NCBI RefSeq assembly: GCF_030128825.1
Contig: NZ_CP119127.1
Coordinates: 2,294,001 to 2,358,000, forward strand
DNA length: 64,000 bases
DNA from: Sphingobium sp. WTD-1
GTDB taxonomy: Bacteria > Pseudomonadota > Alphaproteobacteria > Sphingomonadales > Sphingomonadaceae
Reading direction: 5' to 3'
Made by a program: the position numbers and the translations under genes
Part shown: piece by piece, positions 17,600 through 26,501 of the stretch
Position numbering within the stretch: the first letter of the stretch is position 1
How the letters are laid out: the number at the start of each line of letters is the position of its first letter
The notes under the pieces: model-generated
Told to the model about the DNA's origin: nothing
Database searches by the model: none
What the model saw: the letters and a program-made list of their open reading frames with translations, nothing else

Positions 17600-17872
17600 A
17601 TGGCGCAAATTTTGACCGCAATCTATCTGCTGATGATGCTGGCCGGGGGCTGGCGGCTGTTCGGCCTCGGCTGGCCGCTCTGGGTGAAGGCGCTGGTGGC
17701 GATCGGGCTGGTCTGCCCCCTGCCACTGCTGGTGCTGCTGCCGGGCATGTTGCATCCTGAGCGGCCCTTCGCCGACATGCTCCGCATGATCGGCTTCGTG
17801 ATGATGGGATGTGGTGCGCTCTGCCTGATTGGCGGCCTGTCCGCTGCCCGGCTGCGGGCGCGCCGGAGATGA
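17600..17872 (+). CDS. Small membrane protein upstream of trmD
   Basis: A 90-residue protein with three hydrophobic segments (about 5-20, 27-50, 62-80) and an Arg-rich C-terminus. I do not recognise a family. It ends with an ATGA overlap onto trmD, so it is probably expressed with it. Confidence 0.65.
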   Translation: MAQILTAIYLLMMLAGGWRLFGLGWPLWVKALVAIGLVCPLPLLVLLPGMLHPERPFADMLRMIGFVMMGCGALCLIGGLSAARLRARRR

Positions 17873-18606
17873 GCTTTGCGGCCCAGATCCTGACCCTCTA
17901 TCCCGAGATGTTTCCGGGGCCTCTGGGCGTGTCGCTCGCGGGGCGTGCGCTGGCCGAAGGGAAATGGACGTGCGATCCGATCCAGATGCGCAGCTTTGCC
18001 ACCGACAAGCATCGCACCGTCGACGATACGCCGGCGGGGGGCGGGGCGGGCATGGTGCTGAAGCCCGACATATTGGCGCTGGGCATCGACCATGCGCTGG
18101 CGCAGCGGCCTGACCTGCCGATCCTGGCGATGACGCCGCGCGGCACGCCGATCACCCAGGCGCGGATCCGGGCGCTGGCGGACGGTCCCGGCGTGACGCT
18201 GCTGTGCGGGCGGTTCGAGGGCTTTGACGAACGGATTTTCGATGCCCGGCCGATTGAGCAGATATCGATGGGCGACATCATTCTGTCCGGCGGGGAAATG
18301 GGCGCGCTGATGCTGCTGGATGCTTGCATCCGCCTGCTTCCCGGTGTAATGGGCGCCGCTTCCAGCGGTATCGAGGAATCCTTTGAAACGGGGCTTCTTG
18401 AATATCCGCATTATACCCGACCGGTTGAATGGGAGGGGCGCAGGATTCCCGAAGTGTTGCGATCGGGGGATCATGCGAAGATCGCTGCCTGGCGGAAACA
18501 ACAGGCGGAGGCAGATACACGGCTAAGGCGGCCGGACCTTTGGGAACGTCATATCGGCGTTCGGGACCAGTCGCCCTCTGGTGCGCAACGCGAAAATAAG
18601 GACTAA
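17869..18606 (+). CDS. trmD: tRNA (guanine37-N1)-methyltransferase
   Basis: A 245-residue SPOUT enzyme that methylates G37 of tRNAs reading CNN codons and prevents frameshifting. Visible landmarks: [11 protein letters not shown] at the front, the [11 protein letters not shown] loop, [13 protein letters not shown] and the trefoil-knot region [16 protein letters not shown], then [19 protein letters not shown]. It starts at an ATGA overlap with the small membrane protein and is followed by rplS after 5 nt. Confidence 0.96.
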   Translation: MSFAAQILTLYPEMFPGPLGVSLAGRALAEGKWTCDPIQMRSFATDKHRTVDDTPAGGGAGMVLKPDILALGIDHALAQRPDLPILAMTPRGTPITQARIRALADGPGVTLLCGRFEGFDERIFDARPIEQISMGDIILSGGEMGALMLLDACIRLLPGVMGAASSGIEESFETGLLEYPHYTRPVEWEGRRIPEVLRSGDHAKIAAWRKQQAEADTRLRRPDLWERHIGVRDQSPSGAQRENKD

Positions 18607-18611
18607 GTTAC

Positions 18612-18980
18612 ATGAACTTGATCCAGCAGATCGAGGCCGAGAACATTGCCGCCCTGGCCAAGGAAATCCCTGATTTCCGTCCCGGTGACACCCTGCGCGT
18701 CGGCGTGAAGGTCATCGAAGGCGAGCGCAGCCGCGTTCAGAACTATGAAGGCGTTTGCATTGCCCGTTCCAACAAGGGCATGGGCAGCAACTTCACCGTT
18801 CGCAAGATTTCGTTCGGCGAAGGCGTTGAGCGCGTATTCCCGCTCTATTCGCCCAACCTCGATTCGATCACCGTCGTCCGTCGTGGCGTCGTGCGTCGTG
18901 CGAAGCTCTATTATCTGCGCGGCCGCACCGGCAAGCGCGCGCGCATCGCCGAACGTCGCGATACGCGTACCGAAGGTTAA
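18612..18980 (+). CDS. rplS: 50S ribosomal protein L19
   Basis: A 122-residue protein at the 30S-50S interface, with the typical [41 protein letters not shown] and [10 protein letters not shown] blocks. AAGGA lies about 12 nt before the ATG. It is the last gene of the ffh-to-rplS cluster and is followed by a strong terminator. Confidence 0.97.
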   Translation: MNLIQQIEAENIAALAKEIPDFRPGDTLRVGVKVIEGERSRVQNYEGVCIARSNKGMGSNFTVRKISFGEGVERVFPLYSPNLDSITVVRRGVVRRAKLYYLRGRTGKRARIAERRDTRTEG

Positions 18981-19318
18981 TCCTTCAAAAACTGTTCTTG
19001 ACAGTTGTAAAAATGAAACAGGCGGCGGCCCCGGGGGCTGCCGCCTTTTTCTTTGTGTTACAATCATTTGACATATGATTTGGCAGCCATGTTGTTCGCA
19101 TGTGCGAAGCGATTTTTTGCGACTGCGTGAAATCCATTTCTGCCATGGCGGTTTTATGTCAGCCTAACGTTTCCAGTCGTTGCTGAATATGTCTGCGTCC
19201 AGATCCTGTGGATTTGGCGAGCGGCATACTTCGCCTGAAAAAAAGGAAAGATAAGGGACAAATAAGAGAAATAATATCTGGGAGAGGCTCCACACATAAA
19301 AATATTAGGGGGCATTTC
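18981..19318 (+). other. Non-coding interval between rplS and a TonB receptor gene
   Basis: Holds the rplS terminator (19020-19050) and then about 265 nt of AT-richer sequence with no credible coding frame. The end carries GGGAGAGG and the leader element AGGGGGCAT directly before the receptor start; a promoter is expected here but I could not pick one -35/-10 pair with confidence. Confidence 0.6.
19020..19050 (+). terminator. Intrinsic terminator after rplS
   Basis: A GC-rich stem (AGGCGGCGGCC against GGCTGCCGCCT, one G-T pair) with a short C/G loop and a TTTTT tail. Confidence 0.92.
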
Positions 19319-21796
19319 ATGAAGTATACGGGTTTGACGTCTCGTGCTGCGATTGCTGTTGCAATCTGTTCTTCTGTTCCCGTTTTTGCGCAGGATAGCG
19401 TGCCGCAGGCCGCTGCTGTCGATCAAGGCGCCGCGATCATCGTGACCGGTACGCGAGCCACCGGCGTGACGGCTGCCGAAAGTGCCGCGCCGATCAAGGT
19501 GATTGACAGCGCCGCACTGGAGAAGGTGGGCCAGCCCAACCTCAATCAGGTGCTGACGCAGCTCGTCCCTTCCTTCACCGCTGAAGCCTTTGGCGGCGAT
19601 ACCGCCAACCTGACCCTGTCGGCGCGCCTGCGCGGCCTCAGCCCGAACCATGCATTGGTGCTGGTCAACGGTAAGCGCCGCCATGGCACCGCCAACCTGC
19701 ATGTGTTGAGCGGCCCCTATCAGGGCGGTGCTTCGCCTGACCTCGACATGATCCCGCCCGGTGCGATCGGCCGCATCGAAGTGCTGGAGGATGGTGCCGC
19801 GGCCCAATATGGTTCCGATGCGATCGCCGGCGTCATCAACATCATCCTGAAGGATGACAAGGACAGCATTTCGGGCAGCTTTACCGGCGGCCAATATTAT
19901 GAAGGTGACGGCACGACCTATTCGGGCAGCATCACCTTTGCGCCGAAGCTGGACGAGGACAGCTATCTCAACTTCACCATGTTCCATCGCTATCATGGCT
20001 TCTCGCAGCGGGGCGGCGTCGACTCGCGCATCTACAATGCGGATGGCAGCCTGCGCGACGATCTGGGCGATGCGCATGAGGCGATGGCGGCGATCGGCCT
20101 GCCCAATGCGCCTTACACCAACCGGATTGTCGGTGACTCGCGCTCGAAGCTGACCACCATCTTCTACAATGCCGGCCACGACTTTGGCGGCGTCGAGCTT
20201 TATGCCTTCGGCAGCTATGGTCATCGCGATGCCAGCGCTTATGAAAATTATCGTCAGCCCTGGCGCGTCACGCGCTCCAACACGCTGGGTGTGGCGGGCG
20301 AGGATCTGCTGGTCAGCGTCACCGGCTTCAATCCGCGCGAGGCGATCAAGGAAGATGATTTCTCGAACACGGCGGGCCTGAAGGGCGAAGCCGGCGGCTT
20401 CCGGTGGGATATCAGCACCACCTATGGCCAGGATTATATGAAGCTCTACACGCTGGATTCGGCGAACCGGACCCTGTTCATCAACACCGGTTATACCCCG
20501 TCCAACTTCTATGACGGCTTCCTCAAGGCGTCGGAATGGACCAACAATCTGGACATCGCCAAGGAAATCGACGCTGGTCTCGCCTCGCCGATCAACCTGG
20601 CCTTTGGCGCGGAATATCGCGAAAACACATTCACGATCGGGCAGGGCAATTTCGAGGCGACCTATTTCGAAGGGGGCCAATCCTATCCCGGCTTCCTTGC
20701 CACCGATGCCGGCAAGCACAAACGGCATAACGTGGCCGGCTATGGTGACATTGCGATCAACCCGATCGAGATGTGGAAGATCGACGGCGCGGTCCGCGTC
20801 GAGGATTATAGCGACTTCGGCACAAAATGGACCTGGAAGGTCACGACCCGCGTCGACCTGTCCGACCAGTTCGCGGTTCGCGGCACGATCAGCACCGGTT
20901 TCCGCGCGCCCTCGCTGCTCGAATCCTATTATTCGGCGACCAATGTCGGTCCGACGACCGCCTATGTGCAGTTGCCGCCCAACTCCGATGCCGCCAAACT
21001 GCTGGGCTATGATAATCTGAAGCCGGAGACGTCGAAGAATCTCAGCCTGGGCCTGGTCATTCGTCCGGTCGATAAGCTGAACATCACGATCGACGCCTAT
21101 CAGGTGAAGATGAAGAACCGGATCGTCGGCACGGGGTCGATCGTCGGTCTGACTGGCGGTGAAGTGACCAACCAGGCGGTGCTCGACGCCATTGCCGCCC
21201 ATGGCAATGTGCTTGATCCCTATGTGCTGGAAGTCGGCGATGCCGGCGTCAACCTGTTCACCAACGGCGCGGACACCCGCACCCGCGGCGTCGATGTGAC
21301 GGCCAGCTATCCGACCCCGATCGGCGAGGGCAATATCCTCTGGTCGCTGTCGGCCAACTATAACGAGACCAAGATCACCAAGCTGCGGATCGACGAGGAT
21401 CTCTATGCCGCGGACGCGCGCAGCGTGCTGGAAAATGCGTCGCCCAAGTATAAGATCATCACCGGCGCGCTGTTCACCCTGGGCGGCTTCAGCCTCAACC
21501 TGCGCGAGACCTTCTATGGCAAGTCGTCGCAGGTGGTGATCTATAATGGCACCACGCCGACAGTGAAGGTGGGCGCGGCCGCGATCACCGATCTGGAAGC
21601 AAGCTATGACCTCACCAAGGCGGTCACGCTGACAGTGGGTGCGAACAACCTGTTCGACAAGAAGGCGGACACTGTGCCTAATGGCGCGGACGGCCTGCCG
21701 ATCGATGGTGGCGCGGTGCTCGATGCGCCGGTCACCTTCTCGCCCTATGGCATCAATGGCGGCTACTGGTATGGCCGCGTCAGCTTCAAATTCTGA
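19319..21796 (+). CDS. TonB-dependent receptor
   Basis: An 825-residue outer membrane receptor: signal peptide 1-24 (VFAQ cleavage), TonB-box region with AAIIVTGTRATG, plug domain (LSARLRGLSPNHALVLVNGKRRHG..., GAIGRIEVLEDGAAAQYGSDAIAGVINI) and a beta barrel ending in GRVSFKF with terminal Phe. It imports a scarce ligand using TonB energy; no cofactor or transport gene is next to it to define the ligand. The long frame begins at 19208, but the ATG at 19319 has AGGGGGC 6 nt upstream and the signal peptide starts there. Its N-terminus closely resembles the receptor cut by the left window edge. Confidence 0.93.
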   Translation: MKYTGLTSRAAIAVAICSSVPVFAQDSVPQAAAVDQGAAIIVTGTRATGVTAAESAAPIKVIDSAALEKVGQPNLNQVLTQLVPSFTAEAFGGDTANLTLSARLRGLSPNHALVLVNGKRRHGTANLHVLSGPYQGGASPDLDMIPPGAIGRIEVLEDGAAAQYGSDAIAGVINIILKDDKDSISGSFTGGQYYEGDGTTYSGSITFAPKLDEDSYLNFTMFHRYHGFSQRGGVDSRIYNADGSLRDDLGDAHEAMAAIGLPNAPYTNRIVGDSRSKLTTIFYNAGHDFGGVELYAFGSYGHRDASAYENYRQPWRVTRSNTLGVAGEDLLVSVTGFNPREAIKEDDFSNTAGLKGEAGGFRWDISTTYGQDYMKLYTLDSANRTLFINTGYTPSNFYDGFLKASEWTNNLDIAKEIDAGLASPINLAFGAEYRENTFTIGQGNFEATYFEGGQSYPGFLATDAGKHKRHNVAGYGDIAINPIEMWKIDGAVRVEDYSDFGTKWTWKVTTRVDLSDQFAVRGTISTGFRAPSLLESYYSATNVGPTTAYVQLPPNSDAAKLLGYDNLKPETSKNLSLGLVIRPVDKLNITIDAYQVKMKNRIVGTGSIVGLTGGEVTNQAVLDAIAAHGNVLDPYVLEVGDAGVNLFTNGADTRTRGVDVTASYPTPIGEGNILWSLSANYNETKITKLRIDEDLYAADARSVLENASPKYKIITGALFTLGGFSLNLRETFYGKSSQVVIYNGTTPTVKVGAAAITDLEASYDLTKAVTLTVGANNLFDKKADTVPNGADGLPIDGGAVLDAPVTFSPYGINGGYWYGRVSFKF

Positions 21797-21804
21797 GGTT
21801 GAAC

Positions 21805-21843
21805 GGGGATCGCCGGGCTTTTGCCTGGCGGTCCCTTCTCTTT
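21805..21843 (+). terminator. Intrinsic terminator after the TonB receptor
   Basis: Stem GGGATCGCCGGGC paired with GCCTGGCGGTCCC (two G-T pairs), a TTTT loop, and a TTCTCTTT tail. Confidence 0.8.
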
Positions 21844-21868
21844 GAAAAGGGGCGATATCTCGTTAGAT

Positions 21869-22408
21869 ATGCGACCGATGAGCGCACTTCTTCCTACGCT
21901 GACCCACCGCCTTGCGACGCTGGCCGATGAGCCGGCGCTTTCCCGACTGATGACGGCCGCGATCGATGCGTTGCAGTCTGCCTTCCTGACGCCCGAGCAG
22001 GTGAAGGCCAGCCATGGCTTCATGGGGCTGGACAGCCGGCTGATCGCGGATGGCACCTATTTTCTGATCCAGGATGGCGATGTGATCGCCGGATGCGGCG
22101 GCTGGAGCCGGCGCGCCACCGCCTATGGCGGCAATCACAGCGCAGGCCGCGATGACCGGATGCTCGATCCCGCGACCGATGCGGCGAAGGTGCGGGCGAT
22201 GTACACTCATCCCGACCATGTCCGCAAAGGCGTCGGCACGCTGATCCTGTCGCTATGCGAGCAGGCGGCGCAGGTGGAAGGTTTCACCGCGCTCGAACTG
22301 TCGGCGACAATGGCTGGCGTGCCGCTCTATCGGAGTTTCGGCTTTGTCGATGTCCGCCCATTTGAGGATAATGGCGTGCCATTGATCCTGATGCGCAAGA
22401 CAATCTGA
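21869..22408 (+). CDS. GNAT-family N-acetyltransferase
   Basis: A protein of about 179 residues with the GNAT core: MYTHPDHVRKGVGTLILSLCEQAA is the acetyl-CoA pyrophosphate-binding motif A, followed by LELSATMAGVPLYRSFGF (motif B). The acceptor substrate is unknown. The start is uncertain (ATG at 21869 or 21878), as neither has a strong SD. It is convergent with the MFS gene, with one base between stop codons. Confidence 0.85.
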   Translation: MRPMSALLPTLTHRLATLADEPALSRLMTAAIDALQSAFLTPEQVKASHGFMGLDSRLIADGTYFLIQDGDVIAGCGGWSRRATAYGGNHSAGRDDRMLDPATDAAKVRAMYTHPDHVRKGVGTLILSLCEQAAQVEGFTALELSATMAGVPLYRSFGFVDVRPFEDNGVPLILMRKTI

Positions 22409-22409
22409 T

Positions 22410-23681
22410 TCAGGTGCGGCTGGTCCACCACAGGCCGGCGAGACTGATGAGCGCGGCTGCCGACATGTAGAGGCCAACCCATGCCACACCCTGCGCGCCG
22501 ATCAACCAGGTGGCGACGATCGGCGCCAGCGCGCCGCCCAATATGCCGCCCAGGTTGAAGGCGAAGGAGGCGCCGGTATAGCGCAACTGGATCGGGAAGA
22601 GGGCGGGCAGATAGGCGCCGAGCGGGCCGTAGATGAAGCCCATCACGAACAAGGCGAGGCTGAGCGCGACGAAGATCGGCAGCAGCGCCGTAGTGCCGAT
22701 CAGCGGGCCGAAGACGATGCCCATCAACAGCGTGCCGGCGCAGCCCCAGGCGAGGACACGGGTGGGGCTGCTCCTGTCCGACCACCAGCCGGCGATCACG
22801 ATGCTGAGCGCCATGAACATGATGGCGCCAAGCTGGATCGCGAGGAAGATTTCCCGATCGATCTTGAGCGCGGTGGTGCCATAGCCCAGCGCGAAGGCGG
22901 TCGCGATATAATAGACGGCGAAGCAGGCGGCGCAGGCGAAGGTGCCGGCGATGGCCGCGCCCAGATGGGTCGAGAGCAGGGTGGCAAGCGGCACGGTCGG
23001 CGGGGGCGCTTCCTGCTGCGCGGCGGCAAATTCGGGCGTCTCGGTGAGCTTGAGGCGGACCCAGAGGCCGAGGATCACGAGGACCGAACTGCCCAGGAAC
23101 GGCAGGCGCCAGCCCCAGGCAAAGAATTCCGAATCGGTCAGGAAGGCGCCGAGCAGCAGGAAGAGGCCATTGGCGGCGATGAAGCCGACCGGGGCGCCCA
23201 GTTGCGGGAACATGCCGAAGCGGGCGCGCCAGCCTTCGGGTGCATTCTCGACCGCCAGCAGCGCCGCGCCGCCCCATTCGCCACCCAGGCCAAAGCCCTG
23301 ACCGAAGCGCAGCACGCACAGGATCAGCGGCGCCCAGAAGCCGATCATGAGATAGGTTGGCAGGAAGCCGATCAGCAATGTGCAGCCACCCATCAGCATC
23401 AGTGAGGTGACGAGCGTCGCCTTGCGGCCGATGCGGTCGCCATAATGGCCGAAGACGGCAGCGCCCAGGGGCCGGGCGAGGAAGGCGAGGGCGAGGCTGC
23501 CATAGGAGGCCATCAACTGTGCCGAGGGCGAGGAGGCCGGGAAGAAGAGCGAGGGGAAGATCAGGCTGGCGGCGGTGGCGTAGATGTAGAAGTCGTAAAA
23601 TTCGACCGCCGTGCCGATGAGGCTCGCTGCCAGCACCCGCTTATGCAGCCACATTGCGCCCATGCCGCTCGTCTGTGTCAC
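22410..23681 (-). CDS. MFS transporter, metabolite:H+ symporter (MHS) family
   Basis: A 423-residue inner membrane protein with about 12 helices. Helix 1 reads GTAVEFYDFYIYATAASLIFP and the cytoplasmic 2-3 loop is GHYGDRIGRKATL; both mark the MHS branch (ProP, KgtP, ShiA, citrate and phthalate carriers). GEWGGAALLAVENAP in helix 5 is also typical. The substrate is probably a carboxylate or betaine-like compound, but cannot be fixed from sequence alone. Confidence 0.9.
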   Translation of the reverse strand: MTQTSGMGAMWLHKRVLAASLIGTAVEFYDFYIYATAASLIFPSLFFPASSPSAQLMASYGSLALAFLARPLGAAVFGHYGDRIGRKATLVTSLMLMGGCTLLIGFLPTYLMIGFWAPLILCVLRFGQGFGLGGEWGGAALLAVENAPEGWRARFGMFPQLGAPVGFIAANGLFLLLGAFLTDSEFFAWGWRLPFLGSSVLVILGLWVRLKLTETPEFAAAQQEAPPPTVPLATLLSTHLGAAIAGTFACAACFAVYYIATAFALGYGTTALKIDREIFLAIQLGAIMFMALSIVIAGWWSDRSSPTRVLAWGCAGTLLMGIVFGPLIGTTALLPIFVALSLALFVMGFIYGPLGAYLPALFPIQLRYTGASFAFNLGGILGGALAPIVATWLIGAQGVAWVGLYMSAAALISLAGLWWTSRT

Positions 23682-23701
23682 GTCTTCTCGCCCCCTTTGG
23701 C

Positions 23702-23780
23702 GTCATGCCAGCGAAGGCTGGCATCTCTCTTCTTCCACATGTCTGAAGAAAAATGAGATCCCAGCCTTCGCTGGGATGAC
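23702..23780. repeat. REP-like inverted repeat pair
   Basis: Two 26-nt arms (23702-23727 and 23755-23780) match each other in inverted orientation at 24 of 26 positions; each arm is itself a palindrome around CCAGCGAAGGCTGG or its variant. The spacer is a further small hairpin (CTTCTTCC/CTGAAGAA). It lies between two genes read in the same direction and could act as a terminator or RNA stabiliser. Confidence 0.85.
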
Positions 23781-23781
23781 T

Positions 23782-24582
23782 TTATGATGTCTTTCGTTTC
23801 TGGTTCAGCAGCTCATAGGCCATGACCGCCGTCGCGACCGCGGCGTTGAGGCTGTCGGCCTTGCCCAGCATCGGCATCTTCACCAGCTGGTCGCATTCGG
23901 CCTCATAGCTTTCGGGCAGGCCCTGCGCCTCATTGCCGACCAGCAGGAAGCTGGGGCTCTGATAATTGGGTTCCTGATAATCCTGGGTCGCTTTCAGGCT
24001 GGTGCCGATCAGTTCGCCCGGCCCCTGGCGCAGCCAGTGCATGAATTCGCCCCAGCGCGCCTGGGTGATCGACTGGGTGAAGAGGGCGCCCATGCTGGCG
24101 CGCACCGATTCGACCGAGAAGGGGTCGACGCAATCGTCGATCAGGATGAGGCCGCCGGCACCGACCGCGTCACCGGTGCGCAATATGGTGCCGAGATTGC
24201 CGGGATCGCGCAGCGACTGGGCGACGATCCAGATGTCGGCGGTGTTGCGATCGAGCTTTTCCAGCGGGGTCAGCCGGTCGCGATAGACGCCGACCACGGC
24301 CTGGGCATTATCCTTGCCGCTGATCTTGGACAGGATGTCGGGCGTGGTTTCGATCACGTCGCCGCCGTCCGCCTCGATCGCGTCGATCAGGTCGAGCGCG
24401 AGCGGGTGGGTGGAGCCGGCATGGAAGAGCATTTCGGGCAGCACGCCTTCCTCGCGTGCTTCGGTCAGGATGCGCAGCCCTTCGGCCAGGAACAGCCCTT
24501 CGGCCTTGCGATATTTCTTTTCGCGCAGCGAGCGCACGCGCTTGACCAGCGGGTTGGAAAAACCGGTGATTTCGCGTGCCAC
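23782..24582 (-). CDS. SpoU/TrmH-family RNA 2'-O-methyltransferase
   Basis: A 266-residue protein: an N-terminal substrate-binding domain (FSNPLVKRVRSLREKKYR..., LFLAEGLRIL) and the C-terminal SPOUT knot with LRDPGNLGTILRTGDAVGA, LIDDCVDPFSVESVRASMGA and LLVGNEAQGLP. It methylates a ribose in rRNA or tRNA using SAM; the exact site is not deducible. A REP-like repeat lies directly after the stop. Confidence 0.92.
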   Translation of the reverse strand: MAREITGFSNPLVKRVRSLREKKYRKAEGLFLAEGLRILTEAREEGVLPEMLFHAGSTHPLALDLIDAIEADGGDVIETTPDILSKISGKDNAQAVVGVYRDRLTPLEKLDRNTADIWIVAQSLRDPGNLGTILRTGDAVGAGGLILIDDCVDPFSVESVRASMGALFTQSITQARWGEFMHWLRQGPGELIGTSLKATQDYQEPNYQSPSFLLVGNEAQGLPESYEAECDQLVKMPMLGKADSLNAAVATAVMAYELLNQKRKTS

Positions 24583-24670
24583 GTTCTGCGTCCTGCCTTG
24601 TGGTCCGCGACCAGTGCGGACGAAGCGGCCTCTCTATCGAGGGAATGGGAAAAAGGACAGCCTTTCGGTG

Positions 24671-25666
24671 TCAGTCGGGCTGGGCGGCGTCCGTTTTCGC
24701 GATGGCAACGCGATTGCGACCGCCATGCTTGGCGGCATAAAGGGCAATGTCGGCGGCGGCGAGCCAGGCTTTGCTGTCGAGCCGGTCCTGGGCGATCTCG
24801 GCAATGCCGAAGCTGGCGGTGACGCGCAGCGGCGGGTCATGGGGGATGTCGAGCGTCGCGATGGCATCGCAGAAACGCTGGGCCGCTACGCCAGCCTCTG
24901 TCGCGCGGGTTTCGGGGAGCAGCACGCCGAACTCCTCACCGCCCAACCGGCCTAGCATGTCGTTCGGGCGTTTGGTCCGTTCGCAGCAGGCCGCGATTTC
25001 CCGGATCACGACATCGCCGGCCGGGTGGCCATGGGTATCGTTGACCCGCTTGAAATGGTCGATGTCGAAGAGCAGCAGGCTGGCCGGGCGCGCATAGCGC
25101 CGGAAGAGGGCGATATGCTTGTCCATTTCCGCCACGAAGGCGCGGCGGGTGAGGGCGCCGCTCAGATGATCGCGCTCGGCGATCCGGCGCAGTTCCAGTT
25201 GTTCGACCACCAGCGCGGCGAGATTTTCGAGGATGGCGATCTGGCCGGGATCAAATTCGCGGGGCACGGTATCGATCGCGCAGAGGGTGCCGACATTATA
25301 ACCGTCGGGCGTCGCCAGCGGGACGCCGGCATAGCTGCGGATATTGGGATCGCCGGTGACCAGCGGATTGCTGCTGAACCGCTGGTCGGAGCAGGCATTG
25401 GGGACGACCACCGGCACACGGTCACGGATGGTGTGGTTGCAGAAGGCAATGTCGCGCGGGGTCTCGACCGTGTCGATGCCGGTGCGCGACTTGAACCACT
25501 GACGATCGCTATCGATCAGCGCGACGACCGATATCGGCACGCCCAGGATCGACCGGACAAGCTGGGTGATGCGGTCAAAGGCGGGTTCGGCCGGCGTGTC
25601 GAGGATTTCGTAGCGCCCGAGCGCGGCCAGGCGACCGGCTTCGTCGTTCAATTTCGTGTCGAGCAT
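24671..25666 (-). CDS. Diguanylate cyclase with GAF sensor domain
   Basis: A 331-residue soluble protein. Residues 15-160 form a GAF domain (LVRSILGVPISVVALIDSDRQWFKS, CNHTIRD, YAGVPLATPDGYNVGTLC), and residues 165-325 a GGDEF domain with GGEEF as the active-site signature, so it should make c-di-GMP from GTP. An RxxD inhibitory site is not obvious before GGEEF. The GAF type is often found in cytosolic redox or small-ligand sensors. No EAL domain is present. Confidence 0.92.
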   Translation of the reverse strand: MLDTKLNDEAGRLAALGRYEILDTPAEPAFDRITQLVRSILGVPISVVALIDSDRQWFKSRTGIDTVETPRDIAFCNHTIRDRVPVVVPNACSDQRFSSNPLVTGDPNIRSYAGVPLATPDGYNVGTLCAIDTVPREFDPGQIAILENLAALVVEQLELRRIAERDHLSGALTRRAFVAEMDKHIALFRRYARPASLLLFDIDHFKRVNDTHGHPAGDVVIREIAACCERTKRPNDMLGRLGGEEFGVLLPETRATEAGVAAQRFCDAIATLDIPHDPPLRVTASFGIAEIAQDRLDSKAWLAAADIALYAAKHGGRNRVAIAKTDAAQPD

Positions 25667-25805
25667 GGCGCCTATCCACTTGAACTGGCGGCGAATGCTG
25701 CCTCCCGATCAGCGATCGCCCTGTTCTGCAAGATGGGACGCCAGATCGGAGACGTCAATGTCGGGATGCGTGTCTGTTGCGGCAACGGGACCGTTGGTCG
25801 CGTGC

Positions 25806-26078
25806 CTATTCCTCGCCGAACTTGTCTTCGACCAGGGTGACCAGTTGATGCAGGCTGTCATGTGCATCGGGGCCGGCGGCGCTGATGATGATGCTGTCGC
25901 CCATGGCGGCGCCGAGCATCATCAGGCCCATGATCGATGTGCCGGTGACTTCGCTGCCATCCTTGCTGACGGTAATCTGGGCGGGCAGGCCGCTGGCCAG
26001 GGTGACGAATTTCGCGCTGGCGCGGGCGTGGAGGCCGCGCTTGTTGCTGATCCTGACTTCCCGGCTGATATCATTCAT
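25806..26078 (-). CDS. ptsH: Phosphocarrier protein HPr (NPr-like)
   Basis: A 90-residue HPr: active-site histidine in RGLHARAS and the regulatory serine region GTSIMGLMMLGA. It accepts phosphate from EI and passes it to EIIA; HprK can phosphorylate the serine. Its start overlaps the stop of the EIIA gene (ATGA). No sugar permease EIIB/EIIC is near, as expected for the regulatory PTS of alphaproteobacteria. Confidence 0.95.
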   Translation of the reverse strand: MNDISREVRISNKRGLHARASAKFVTLASGLPAQITVSKDGSEVTGTSIMGLMMLGAAMGDSIIISAAGPDAHDSLHQLVTLVEDKFGEE

Positions 26079-26479
26079 GAGGTGCTGCCCAGCAATTCCG
26101 ACGCGACGCTGATATATTTCTGGCCTGCTTCGCGGGCAGCGGCGACGGCGGCGCGCACGTCCATCACCTTGCGGGCGCTTTCCAGGCGAATGAGCATGGG
26201 CAGGTTGATGCCTGCAATCACCTCGATCTCGCCGGCCTTGAGCAGCGATATGGCGAGGTTGGAGGGGGTGCCACCGAACAGGTCGGTCAGCAGGATGACG
26301 CCGGCGCCGTCATTGACGCGCGCGACCGCCGCCGCGATGTCCGCGCGGCGCAGTTCCATGTCATCCTCCGGCCCGATGCAGATCGTTTCGATCTGCTGTT
26401 GAGGTCCCACGACATGTTCCATGGCCACGACGAATTCCGTCGCAAGCGACCCATGGGTGACGAGTACGAGTCCGATCAT
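26075..26479 (-). CDS. manX: PTS EIIA component, mannose family (regulatory)
   Basis: A 134-residue EIIA-Man domain: MIGLVLVTHGSLATEF with the phosphorylated histidine near residue 9, and LLTDLFGGTPSNLA. In alphaproteobacteria this stand-alone EIIA-Man works in a PTS phosphorelay rather than in mannose uptake. The frame is open further upstream into rapZ, but the fold begins at the ATG at 26479. It lies 22 nt after rapZ and overlaps ptsH by 4 nt. Confidence 0.93.
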   Translation of the reverse strand: MIGLVLVTHGSLATEFVVAMEHVVGPQQQIETICIGPEDDMELRRADIAAAVARVNDGAGVILLTDLFGGTPSNLAISLLKAGEIEVIAGINLPMLIRLESARKVMDVRAAVAAAREAGQKYISVASELLGSTS

Positions 26480-26501
26480 CTGCTTCCGCGGCCCACCTTT
26501 T

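Noticed and set aside
19154..21202. 682-codon minus-strand frame across the TonB receptor at 19319
   Set aside because: Same reason: antisense shadow without recognisable domains.
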